Of a stretch of DNA of 6,590 nt, positions 1 through 6,566 are shown in pieces. Numbering within the stretch: position 1 is the stretch's first letter; each line of letters begins with the position of its first letter. The notes beneath the pieces are model-generated. The model searched no databases. It was not told the origin of the DNA and was given only the letters and a program-made list of their open reading frames with translations. The DNA comes from an uncultured Prevotella sp. (GTDB lineage: Bacteria > Bacteroidota > Bacteroidia > Bacteroidales > Bacteroidaceae), in the NCBI GenBank assembly GCA_900546605.1, contig URDV01000124.1, positions 1 through 6,590 on the forward strand, read 5' to 3'. The position numbers and the translations under genes are program-made.

Positions 1-1
1 A

Positions 2-52
2 CTTACCTGTTAACCCGTTAACTTGTCAACTTGTTTACTAATTCCGCCAACG
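2..52 (+). repeat. Degenerate octamer repeat array with 12-bp tag, left copy
   Basis: Five consecutive 8-bp units can be read: CTTACCTG, TTAACCCG, TTAACTTG, TCAACTTG and TTTACTAA, consensus roughly TNAACYYG. They run directly into the tag ATTCCGCCAACG (41-52). The same arrangement occurs inverted at 6497-6550, with differences between the copies mostly C/T exchanges. I infer a dispersed intergenic repeat of the host genome. Its position at the very end of the contig fits an assembly break in multi-copy sequence. No coding potential is seen. Confidence 0.8.
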
Positions 53-74
53 CGTTATTACAACATAAACTATT

Positions 75-117
75 AAAAATCCCCTCGTTCAAAAAGACAT
101 TGAACGAAGGGATTTTT
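75..117. terminator. Bidirectional intrinsic terminator hairpin
   Basis: The arms at 75-91 and 101-117 are 17 bases each and complementary with a single mismatch, around a 9-base loop (92-100). The outer ends are A5 on the left and T5 on the right, so transcripts from either strand end in a GC-containing stem followed by a U-tract. It lies about 40 bp past the stop codon of the minus-strand outer-membrane gene and is best assigned as that gene's terminator. It would also stop plus-strand transcription entering from the left. Confidence 0.88.
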
Positions 118-157
118 GCTTTAAATAAGTACCTTAATTATGATGGGATGAATTTGC

Positions 158-3100
158 TTAACGCATGCCACCGCCGCCAGGAGGAGGTCCCATAGGACGC
201 ATAGGCATGCCACCAGGACCACGCATATCGGGGGGGCCTGGACGGTCACCATCTTGGTCTGTACCCTTTTTGCTGCTGCCACCAGGGAATATGTTCAACT
301 TGTAAATGAAGTGAACCATAAAGTAAGAGTTGATGGCATTGTTCCATGAGTCAATACGCTGCGTTGCTGTTAAGCTACGGCTTACGTTGCTTTGCTTATG
401 TAATATGTCGTAGAACTGAATGCTTAACGTGGCAGCTTTGTTTTTCAAGAATGATTGAGCTATTTGCGCATTCCACAATAACTCGTTGCTGTTCATTGAA
501 GCATCGGTGTAACCACGACGTGAATTCATACGAATGTCGGTTGAAAGACTCAAGCCAAAATCAAAGTTGAAGTTAGCTGAAGCACCATAGGCAAAGTTCC
601 AAGTGTCCATGTTGGCATTGTCTTGCACCGTGGCACGGGCATGTTGATAGTTTAACTTACCCAGCAAACTTACATCGAACCATGTTTTACGATACGATAT
701 GTTTAAGTTTTCGTCCACACCAATGGTGCGTGTTGTGTTCTTTTGCGAAGTGGCTTGGTTGAATATGCTATTATAATAGTTATAGTCTTTATTCACAGCA
801 GTGGTGGAGGCCAAAGCAAATAAATTGTAGCTATTGGCTGCGGTGGTGCGGCCCGACTGCATGTTGCTCACATAACCTACTGCATTGTCGTAGCTTAAAC
901 TGGTAAAGGTGTTGATGTTGAACAACTTGTCCTTGCCCATGGCTGAGTTGAACATAAACATGCCACGACCATTCCAATTACCATTGATGTTTTCAGGACG
1001 CAAGTAGCGCACACCTGTGGTTTCATCATACACCATGCGGTTTGATATTGAGTTACGTGTTTGTGTAATATCAAAGCCCCCCATGATGCCTTGCTGACGT
1101 GTTGGGTTGTAACCATTGTAGTTAACACGTATGGTGTTGTTCCATGATGGTTTCAAACCTGGATTACCCATTGAAATGCTCAAAGGGTTGGAGTCATCAA
1201 CCACCGCCAAAAGGTCGGTCATTGAAGGTTGCGATGACGAACCACGATAACGTATGTCAAGTTGATTGGTCTTTGAGAACTTGTAACGGAAACGTATCTG
1301 CGGTGATACATTAAACACATCGCGTGTTACAACCGTATCAACTTGACTGGGACGATTGTAAGCCATGTTGGTGTGTTCGGGGTTGAAATCGACACCTGCA
1401 TTGAAGCGTATGGCTGAAGTGTTGTAACGAATGCCTACAGTTGCTGTGTGATCAGTATACTTGTAGGTGGCATATTGCGAGTTGTTAAGGTCGCGCACAT
1501 AGTTAAGCACCTTGTTGGTGGTAGGCAAAGTTCCCAAAACAGGATAATTGGTTTCACTGCCTAAAAGTGCATCGCTCTCAGTTATGTCTTTGTAATCGTC
1601 CTTTCCATAAAGCGATGCTAACTCGTTAAGGTTGTAGCGTGAACGGTCGCTTTTGTTATACTTATAGCTATATTGATAACGTACCTCACCAAACCAATTT
1701 TTACCCAAAGGCTCAACATAGCCTAAACGAACACTATAGTTGTAGTTGCGACCAGGTGTGGTGCTATACTGGTTAAGGAAACTTTTGGCTTTCCCCTCTT
1801 TATTATAGGTTATGCTTGAGATGGCGTAAGAGTGATTCTCGCTCTTGGTGTAACCGCCACTGGCACGCAACGATATGTTACGTCCATTACTTGATAAACG
1901 ACGCACCAAGTTCACATTGGCACTTACACTATGCGATTTGCTATCGCCCATTGACAAGCGCTTGTTAGTATTCACCATCATGGCATATAGTTCGGGATTG
2001 CGCTGTGCTGCATTTTTGGCAAATATGCTGTCGAGTGGTGAGGTCATGTTTTCAATGTCGTACGGATTGTTGTTAAATGTAGCCGACATTGAATTTCCAC
2101 TATTGTGCGATTCTGAATAGTTGTAGCGTGGTTGAAAGTTGATGTTAGTCATTGAGTCAGGATTCCACTCTAAACGTAAGCGCGCCATGACGTTTGTGCT
2201 ATGTGATCCCGTTTGGCTCAATGAATTGGCAAAAGAACTACTACTACCTGATGTTAGGAAGGTTTCAGAGTTTGACTTGTTAATAACATCGCTGCTTGAA
2301 TGGTTGTAGAGCATAAAGCCACCTAATTGCAAACGACCTGCCTCACGCTTTGCCTTTCCATTTTCCCACGAAAAGTCAAGTCCAGCATCCTTTTTAGCAG
2401 TAAGTCCTCCCCCACCGCCACCAAAGCCGCGAGGGCCACCAAAGCCTCGGTCATTGGTGTTGTTCATTGAACCAAAGGCGGTGACACGGGTGTTGTCAGT
2501 GAAACGTGTGCCAAAAAAACGGGCTGAGTAACGATCGTGATTACCATAAGCTACGTCAATATTCGACACCCACGACTCGTTAAGTTCGCGTTTGGTCGAT
2601 ATGTCGAGCACGGTGGTTTCTTCACCATCGTCTATACCTGTTTGCTCCGTGTAGTCACTCTTTTTGTCGTATGCCTTAATTTTGCTTACTAACTCAGTAG
2701 GCAAATTTTTCATAGCTGTTTTGGTATCGCCTTTGAAAAAGTCTTTGCCATTAATCAAAAACTCTTGCACCGTTTTACCATTCCACTTAATGGTGCCCTC
2801 GTCGCTCACCTCTACACCAGGTAATTGCTTGATAAGTGATTCAAGCGTAGAACCAGCAGGCACACGATAGGCTGAAGCTGAGAACATAGTGGTGTCATCC
2901 TTCTGTTCAACACGAGCCGCAGTTGCTGTTACGGTGGCTGTGCCTAACACCTTATCGTTCGATGCCATGAGCAAAGTGCCCAAATTAATGGAGTCTTTAT
3001 CGGCAGTAAGTTCAACACTGCGTGTAAAGGGCTTGAAACCTACATATGAAAGTTTAACAATGTAGTGCCCAGCCTCTTTGGCTTGCAATGTGAAACTGCC

Positions 3101-3283
3101 ATCATCGTTGGTAGTGGTTGCCGCCACCGCCGAACTGTCAGTTCGCAACAACACAGCTGAAGCAAAGTCAACTGCGTTGCGCGACTTGCCATCAAAGGCC
3201 TGACCTGTCACTACATACCGCTGTGCTACCGCCGACACGGCCATAGCAAACGATAGTAGGAGAAGTAAAAAGTTACGTTTCAT
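158..3283 (-). CDS. TonB-dependent-receptor-like outer membrane beta-barrel protein
   Basis: The 1041-residue product appears complete. A signal peptide covers residues 1-20 (basic MKRN, Leu run, SAVA before Gln21). A carboxypeptidase-regulatory-like Ig fold spans about 23-105, with the typical DDGSF and YVGFKPF turns. A plug-like domain at about 118-232 contains the LPGVEV, INGKDFF and NLP motifs. The rest, to about residue 999, is rich in alternating aromatic and polar strands and Asn-rich loops, as in the Bacteroidetes OMP_b-brl_3 barrel family. The last strand (about YFMVHFIYKLNIF) is followed by a 42-residue Pro/Gly/Met-rich tail (1000-1041). Residues 280-293 are Gly-rich. It probably sits in the outer membrane; the substrate cannot be read from the sequence. 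No SusD-like lipoprotein or export partner is adjacent, so it appears monocistronic. The ATG at 3281-3283 gives a proper signal peptide, which supports this start. A structural rather than transport role is possible. Confidence 0.93.
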   Translation of the reverse strand: MKRNFLLLLLSFAMAVSAVAQRYVVTGQAFDGKSRNAVDFASAVLLRTDSSAVAATTTNDDGSFTLQAKEAGHYIVKLSYVGFKPFTRSVELTADKDSINLGTLLMASNDKVLGTATVTATAARVEQKDDTTMFSASAYRVPAGSTLESLIKQLPGVEVSDEGTIKWNGKTVQEFLINGKDFFKGDTKTAMKNLPTELVSKIKAYDKKSDYTEQTGIDDGEETTVLDISTKRELNESWVSNIDVAYGNHDRYSARFFGTRFTDNTRVTAFGSMNNTNDRGFGGPRGFGGGGGGLTAKKDAGLDFSWENGKAKREAGRLQLGGFMLYNHSSSDVINKSNSETFLTSGSSSSFANSLSQTGSHSTNVMARLRLEWNPDSMTNINFQPRYNYSESHNSGNSMSATFNNNPYDIENMTSPLDSIFAKNAAQRNPELYAMMVNTNKRLSMGDSKSHSVSANVNLVRRLSSNGRNISLRASGGYTKSENHSYAISSITYNKEGKAKSFLNQYSTTPGRNYNYSVRLGYVEPLGKNWFGEVRYQYSYKYNKSDRSRYNLNELASLYGKDDYKDITESDALLGSETNYPVLGTLPTTNKVLNYVRDLNNSQYATYKYTDHTATVGIRYNTSAIRFNAGVDFNPEHTNMAYNRPSQVDTVVTRDVFNVSPQIRFRYKFSKTNQLDIRYRGSSSQPSMTDLLAVVDDSNPLSISMGNPGLKPSWNNTIRVNYNGYNPTRQQGIMGGFDITQTRNSISNRMVYDETTGVRYLRPENINGNWNGRGMFMFNSAMGKDKLFNINTFTSLSYDNAVGYVSNMQSGRTTAANSYNLFALASTTAVNKDYNYYNSIFNQATSQKNTTRTIGVDENLNISYRKTWFDVSLLGKLNYQHARATVQDNANMDTWNFAYGASANFNFDFGLSLSTDIRMNSRRGYTDASMNSNELLWNAQIAQSFLKNKAATLSIQFYDILHKQSNVSRSLTATQRIDSWNNAINSYFMVHFIYKLNIFPGGSSKKGTDQDGDRPGPPDMRGPGGMPMRPMGPPPGGGGMR

Positions 3284-3389
3284 TTATGTTATGTTGTGTA
3301 TTATTTTATGCTTTATTGAGATGGTTGTGGGCTGTACACACATGAGCTTTATGGCATTGCACTTAATGTGTGCACACGTAATTATGATA

Positions 3390-3397
3390 CAAAGTTA
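3390..3397 (-). promoter_or_regulatory. Candidate -7 promoter element for the outer-membrane gene
   Basis: On the minus strand the bases read TAACTTTG, a perfect match to the Bacteroidetes -7 consensus TAnnTTTG. Transcription would start near 3384, leaving a leader of about 100 nt before the ATG. No convincing TTTG -33 element lies 19-21 bp upstream (the area reads GGCATATA). The promoter may therefore be weak or depend on an activator, possibly acting through the direct repeat at 3437-3470. Confidence 0.55.
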
Positions 3398-3436
3398 CAT
3401 CGAAGGTTTAAGCTATATGCCTTATTTTACCTTAAA

Positions 3437-3470
3437 AATCGACGAAAAAGCATATTTAATCGACGAAAAG
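3437..3470. promoter_or_regulatory. 21-bp-period direct repeat, probable regulator binding site
   Basis: The 12-mer AATCGACGAAAA occurs exactly at 3437-3448 and 3458-3469, a period of 21 bp or two helical turns. The core ACGAAAA recurs at 3474-3480, 11 bp further on, so the A-tracts are helically phased up to the -33 element of the operon promoter at 3481. Paired direct repeats at this spacing are typical of tandemly bound regulators such as LytTR or OmpR-type response regulators. Which protein binds here is unknown. Its position between divergent promoters allows control of either side. Confidence 0.6.
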
Positions 3471-3480
3471 AAAACGAAAA

Positions 3481-3512
3481 GTTGGGCATTTGCCGAATAG
3501 TAATTACTTTTG
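3481..3512 (+). promoter_or_regulatory. Bacteroidetes-type promoter of the four-gene operon
   Basis: A -7 element TACTTTTG (3505-3512) matches TAnnTTTG fully. It lies 20 bp downstream of GTTG (3481-3484), which matches three of four positions of the -33 consensus TTTG. Transcription would begin at about 3518, giving a leader of roughly 90 nt before the ATPase ATG at 3611. No other good promoter is seen between this point and the later genes, so all four are likely co-transcribed from here. Confidence 0.7.
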
Positions 3513-3528
3513 TTGCATAGCCTTGATG

Positions 3529-3570
3529 GGGTGTAACTGTTTGCTGACCAAACACGCTAAAGTAACACCC
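3529..3570 (+). promoter_or_regulatory. Two-tier leader hairpin or operator upstream of the ATPase gene
   Basis: GGGTGTAACT (3529-3538) pairs with AGTAACACCC (3561-3570) with one mismatch. Inside the loop, GTTTG (3539-3543) pairs perfectly with CAAAC (3549-3553) around CTGAC. The structure begins about 10 nt after the predicted transcription start and ends 40 nt before the start codon. No U-tract follows, so it is not an intrinsic terminator. It could be an RNA structure affecting stability or translation, or a DNA operator with dyad symmetry. Confidence 0.45.
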
Positions 3571-3610
3571 TTAATGAATGGCTTACCTTGTAAATTAAAA
3601 CACATTTGCT

Positions 3611-4441
3611 ATGATTAAGTTAGCCAATTACATAAGCAAAATTGAAATATCGAGTCTGTGGAGCGGACATAAGCACATTGTGTGGAAACTGCGTCCTGAC
3701 GTGAATGTGCTGAGCGGACATAATGGTGCTGGTAAAAGTACTATCTTGAACCGCATGGTGCAACACTTGCGTACGGTACCCACTACTGGCGAACTGCAAC
3801 CTGTTACTCAATTAGGGGTAAAGGTGGCATTTGACCCATCAGATGCCACAGGTATACGCTATGATGTGATTCGCAGTTTTGACCGTCAAATGGTGAATTT
3901 TAAAAACACCAGCGCTATTTCAGACGCACGCATTGTAACAGAATTGGATTGGCAACTCTACCTCATTCAGCGCCGATACCTTGACTACCAAGTGAATGTG
4001 GGCAACCGCATGATTTCACTGCTCACCAGTGGCGACCCTGATGCACGCGAAAAGGCGACACAAGCTGCCAACCTTAAAACGCGCTTTCTTGACATGGTTG
4101 ATGAGTTATTTGCCGAAACAGGTAAGCGCATTAACCGCAAAAACAACGAACTTTCGTTTATTCAATATGACGAGGAGCTGCCTCCTTACTTGCTATCAAG
4201 TGGTGAAAAGCAAATTTTGCTCATTCTGTTAACTGCTCTAACTGAGGACCAACAACACTATGTGCTCTTTATGGATGAGCCTGAAGCGAGTTTACACTTT
4301 GAGTGGCAAAAAAATTTGATTTCGTTGGTTCGCGAGCTGAACCCAAATGCTCAAATCATACTTACCACGCACTCGCCAGCCCTTATCATGGATGGATGGG
4401 AAGACACTGTGACTGAAGTGGGCGACATTGTTGTTAGCTAA
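3611..4441 (+). CDS. ABC-type ATP-binding protein (AAA_15/AAA_21-like, AriA-like partner of DUF4435)
   Basis: This 276-residue protein carries a full set of ABC ATPase motifs: Walker A GHNGAGKST (36-44), signature LLSSGEKQ (194-201), Walker B VLFMDEPE (218-225) with catalytic Glu, and the switch His254 in TTHSP. There are no membrane segments, so it is a cytosolic SMC/OLD-like ATPase, not a transporter subunit; a helical insert lies at about 100-180. Such proteins dimerise around ATP and often gate a partner nuclease. The next gene, 16 bp downstream, encodes a DUF4435 protein, the pairing found in PARIS (AriA/AriB) systems. At 276 residues it is shorter than I recall for AriA, so I do not assign that symbol. 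The ATG at 3611 follows an A-rich stretch rather than a Shine-Dalgarno, as is normal in this phylum, and starts 21 residues before a typical KLRPDVNVLSGHNGAGKS strand. Confidence 0.9.
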   Translation: MIKLANYISKIEISSLWSGHKHIVWKLRPDVNVLSGHNGAGKSTILNRMVQHLRTVPTTGELQPVTQLGVKVAFDPSDATGIRYDVIRSFDRQMVNFKNTSAISDARIVTELDWQLYLIQRRYLDYQVNVGNRMISLLTSGDPDAREKATQAANLKTRFLDMVDELFAETGKRINRKNNELSFIQYDEELPPYLLSSGEKQILLILLTALTEDQQHYVLFMDEPEASLHFEWQKNLISLVRELNPNAQIILTTHSPALIMDGWEDTVTEVGDIVVS

Positions 4442-4457
4442 AAAATCTCCCCTTGCA

Positions 4458-5558
4458 ATGAAAAGGTTACGTGACAATTTGAATTCATCGTACATTAGAG
4501 CGATGAATAGTTTGGGCGGACGCCATGCCCGACAACGCATTGTGGCCTATGTTGAAAGTTACGATGACGTGTTCTTTTGGAGTAACTTGCTGCGTCCGCT
4601 CGAAACAGACCATTACTATTTTGAGGTGATGCTGCCCTCACGCACATCGCTGTGTAAGGGTAAAAAAATTGCTATGTCAAATGATTTGGGCAAACGATTG
4701 GGGCAATGTATGATAGCTTGTGTTGATGCAGACTATGACTACTTAATGCAAGGCACCACATTGGCTTCGGCTGAGGTATGTAACAACCCCTATGTGTTTC
4801 ACACGTATGTTTATGCTATCGAAAACTATGAATGTTATGCTCCTGCCTTGCAAAGTGTGTGTGTTATGTCAACTCTCAACGATCACCACTTGTTTGACTT
4901 TGAGGGCTTCATGCGTCAATACTCCATTATTATATGGCCACTATTTGTGTGGAACATTTGGTGTTACCGCTATGGCACATACAAGCACTTTTCGATGCTC
5001 GACTTTTATCACATAGTGCAACTGCCTAAGTTGAATCTTTATCACCCCGAACAGGCGCTCGAAAGGCTACGCCACTTGGTGAATGCTAAAATTAATAGGC
5101 TACAGAAACAGTTTCCTGAAGGACGTAAAACTTACAAACCTTTGCGCGAGGAGTTGCTGCGCCTGGGACTAACGCCCGAAACGACTTACCTATATATGCG
5201 CGGACACGACCTTAACGATGGTGTTGTACTGCCCTTACTGGCCTTAGTGTGTGAACAGCTACGACGCGAACGTGAGCGTGAAATTAGGCGATTAGCTGAA
5301 CACAACGTGCAAATGCAAAATGAACTGTCGGCTTATCAAAACGCTACGGGTAGCATTGAAGAAATGCTGCGCAAACACACCACTTATGTTAGTTGCCCGC
5401 AATATCAGCGTGTGCAACATGACATACGCCAGCTGATTAATCAACTTGAAGAAACGAACTCTCACTTGCATGACGATACTGAAAATAAAGAACATGGTTT
5501 GCGCTCGCTGCATTATGGCGGTGACCGAGACGTTAGCACAACTGCACCTAACCCCTGA
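4458..5558 (+). CDS. DUF4435 protein, putative TOPRIM-like nuclease effector (AriB-like)
   Basis: With the ATG at 4458 the product has 366 residues. I recognise the DUF4435 family from the IVAYVESYDDVFFW segment (28-41) and from CVDADYDYL (88-96). Glu33, Asp36/37 and the Asp90/Asp92/Asp94 cluster fit the TOPRIM pattern of a conserved Glu followed by DxD, which binds metal for nucleic-acid cleavage. AIENYECY (120-127) and a charged helical segment (about 268-290, RREREREIRR) follow. In PARIS the DUF4435 protein AriB is a TOPRIM effector held by the ATPase AriA and released on infection to cut tRNA. Transfer of that function to this protein is inference. A TTG at 4428 would add ten residues inside the ATPase gene and is less likely than the ATG. 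The 3' end overlaps the next gene by 89 bp. Confidence 0.85.
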   Translation: MKRLRDNLNSSYIRAMNSLGGRHARQRIVAYVESYDDVFFWSNLLRPLETDHYYFEVMLPSRTSLCKGKKIAMSNDLGKRLGQCMIACVDADYDYLMQGTTLASAEVCNNPYVFHTYVYAIENYECYAPALQSVCVMSTLNDHHLFDFEGFMRQYSIIIWPLFVWNIWCYRYGTYKHFSMLDFYHIVQLPKLNLYHPEQALERLRHLVNAKINRLQKQFPEGRKTYKPLREELLRLGLTPETTYLYMRGHDLNDGVVLPLLALVCEQLRREREREIRRLAEHNVQMQNELSAYQNATGSIEEMLRKHTTYVSCPQYQRVQHDIRQLINQLEETNSHLHDDTENKEHGLRSLHYGGDRDVSTTAPNP

Positions 5559-6036
5559 TAGTGTAGCCTTGGGCGAGGCACACGTGGCCGAGAACCTTAG
5601 CCCTCAACAAATGAAACAGGTGGCAGAGTCTTTGCAGCGCATGGGGTTTGAACTGGTGGCCGACCGACAATCGCAACTTATTGCTGATGTTAAGCAAACT
5701 ATTATAGAATTGGTACGAGGGGGCGACAATGCCATGACTACTTCATATTCAGCAGTTCTGGCCCAACGCTTAGGAGTGGATTATACTACACTGAGCCGAC
5801 ACTTTGCTGCTGTTGAAGGACGTACCATCGAAAAGTTCTTTTTACTACAACGCATTGAGTATGTAAAGGAACTTGTACAATATGGTGAACTTAGCGTGAA
5901 AGAAATTGCTTGGCGCACAGGATTTTCGAGTGTGGCTCACTTGTCACGCCAATTTAAACAACTTACGGGCATGACGCCTACTGCTTATCGTGGCTGTGAT
6001 GCGGGACTGAATCGTAAAGCTTTAGATCAAGTATGA
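5470..6036 (+). CDS. HMA-domain / AraC-type transcriptional regulator fusion
   Basis: The 188-residue product has a small ferredoxin-like HMA domain at about 3-64, with MVCARC (Cys11, Cys14) as the metal-binding loop. A linker helix is followed by a two-HTH AraC domain (about 95-175), which has the family signature GFSSVAHLSRQFKQLTGMTP and the usual EIAWRTGF second helix start. It probably binds DNA and may sense a soft metal such as Cu, Zn or Cd, or a thiol state, through the CxxC; the ligand is unknown. The ATG at 5470 gives a start immediately before the HMA strand. The ATG at 5494 would remove the first beta strand, and the TTG at 5446 would add eight residues of no family character. It overlaps the DUF4435 gene by 89 bp in another frame and shares ATGA with the next gene. 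Autoregulation of the operon is plausible but not shown. Confidence 0.87.
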   Translation: MTILKIKNMVCARCIMAVTETLAQLHLTPDSVALGEAHVAENLSPQQMKQVAESLQRMGFELVADRQSQLIADVKQTIIELVRGGDNAMTTSYSAVLAQRLGVDYTTLSRHFAAVEGRTIEKFFLLQRIEYVKELVQYGELSVKEIAWRTGFSSVAHLSRQFKQLTGMTPTAYRGCDAGLNRKALDQV

Positions 6037-6440
6037 CATTACCTCGCACCTTGGGAGCCTTGTGGCAAAGGCACCGCACACCTTTGTTACTTGTATTGTT
6101 GTTTTTTGTGTTAGGGGCTTTATATGTGTTGAATCCCACTCAATATGCATGGGCGCCTAAATGTCCGTTTAAACTAATTACGGGATGGTCATGTCCAGGC
6201 TGTGGCATACAACGTTGTATTCACGCCTTGCTACACGGCCATTGGGCTGAAGCACTACATTATAACTACTTTTTAGTGTATTCTGTCCCTTACTTTTTAA
6301 TAGTAGCCTTTACTGAATGGGGAGCCTCTGGCAAACTGCGACAAGGGCTTAGACGTGTGTTTGAGGGGCACGTAGCAATTACACTTTACATTCTGCTGTT
6401 CTGTACTTGGGGCATCTTGCGCAATATAATAGGGTTGTAA
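6033..6440 (+). CDS. DUF2752 family small membrane protein
   Basis: This 135-residue protein has hydrophobic segments at about 18-34, 77-94 and 113-128, predicting three inner-membrane helices. Between the first two lies the DUF2752 hallmark: Cys44-Pro-Phe, then CPGCGIQRC (54-62) and an amphipathic HALLHGHWAEAL stretch. The biochemical function of DUF2752 is not known. The clustered cysteines (44, 54, 57, 62) could bind metal or undergo redox chemistry, which is inference. Its start codon overlaps the stop of the HMA-AraC gene (ATGA, 6033-6036), implying translational coupling. No terminator hairpin is evident in the roughly 55 bp that follow before the repeat. Length is typical for the family and the gene looks intact. 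Confidence 0.87.
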   Translation: MTLPRTLGALWQRHRTPLLLVLLFFVLGALYVLNPTQYAWAPKCPFKLITGWSCPGCGIQRCIHALLHGHWAEALHYNYFLVYSVPYFLIVAFTEWGASGKLRQGLRRVFEGHVAITLYILLFCTWGILRNIIGL

Positions 6441-6496
6441 AGTTTACTGACTTGCACAAGCAAAGCCTATGGTTTCAAAGGACATGAGCTTATACC

Positions 6497-6550
6497 CGTT
6501 GGCGGAATTCTTGGTGAACGGGTTAACAAATTGACAGGTTTACAAGTAAG
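6497..6550 (-). repeat. Degenerate octamer repeat array with 12-bp tag, right inverted copy
   Basis: Read on the minus strand from 6550, the units are CTTACTTG, TAAACCTG, TCAATTTG, TTAACCCG and TTCACCAA, followed by GA and the tag ATTCCGCCAACG (ending at 6497). This is the same order as at 2-52, with 3 extra bases before the tag. The two copies point their tags inward. It lies 56 bp after the DUF2752 stop. No transposase or other mobility gene lies between the copies, so a dispersed intergenic repeat is the simplest reading. Confidence 0.8.
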
Positions 6551-6566
6551 TATGCTATACACCACT

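Larger units (their letters stand above)
3284..3610. other. Divergent intergenic regulatory region
   Basis: This 327-bp region separates the minus-strand outer-membrane gene from the plus-strand operon and is AT-rich. It contains promoter-like elements facing each way, a 21-bp-period direct repeat with phased A-tracts, two TGTRCACA palindromic motifs and a leader hairpin, each listed separately where it can be supported. A 69-codon plus-strand reading frame (3291-3500) crosses all of these signals. It lacks any recognisable domain and I do not call it a gene. Confidence 0.7.

Noticed and set aside
158..3283. SusC-type glycan transporter with a polysaccharide utilisation locus
   Set aside because: No SusD-like lipoprotein, glycoside hydrolase or sensor gene is adjacent, and the barrel resembles the OMP_b-brl_3 group.
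3291..3500. 69-codon open frame on the plus strand in the divergent intergenic region
   Set aside because: It covers the minus-strand promoter-like element and the direct repeats, has an unusual Met/Cys/His-rich composition and no recognisable domain.
4428..4457. Upstream TTG start for the DUF4435 gene
   Set aside because: It would overlap the ATPase stop and add ten residues without family character; the ATG at 4458 matches the usual MKRLRDN-type start.
5446..5469. Upstream TTG start for the HMA-AraC gene
   Set aside because: The extra eight residues precede the natural first HMA strand, and the ATG at 5470 gives a standard start.
6441..6496. Terminator after the DUF2752 gene
   Set aside because: Only a 4-bp inverted repeat (CTTG-CA-CAAG) is present, with no U-tract.
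2..6550. Composite transposon bounded by the terminal inverted repeats
   Set aside because: No transposase, recombinase or target-site duplication is visible, and the repeats are degenerate octamer arrays, unlike insertion-sequence ends.
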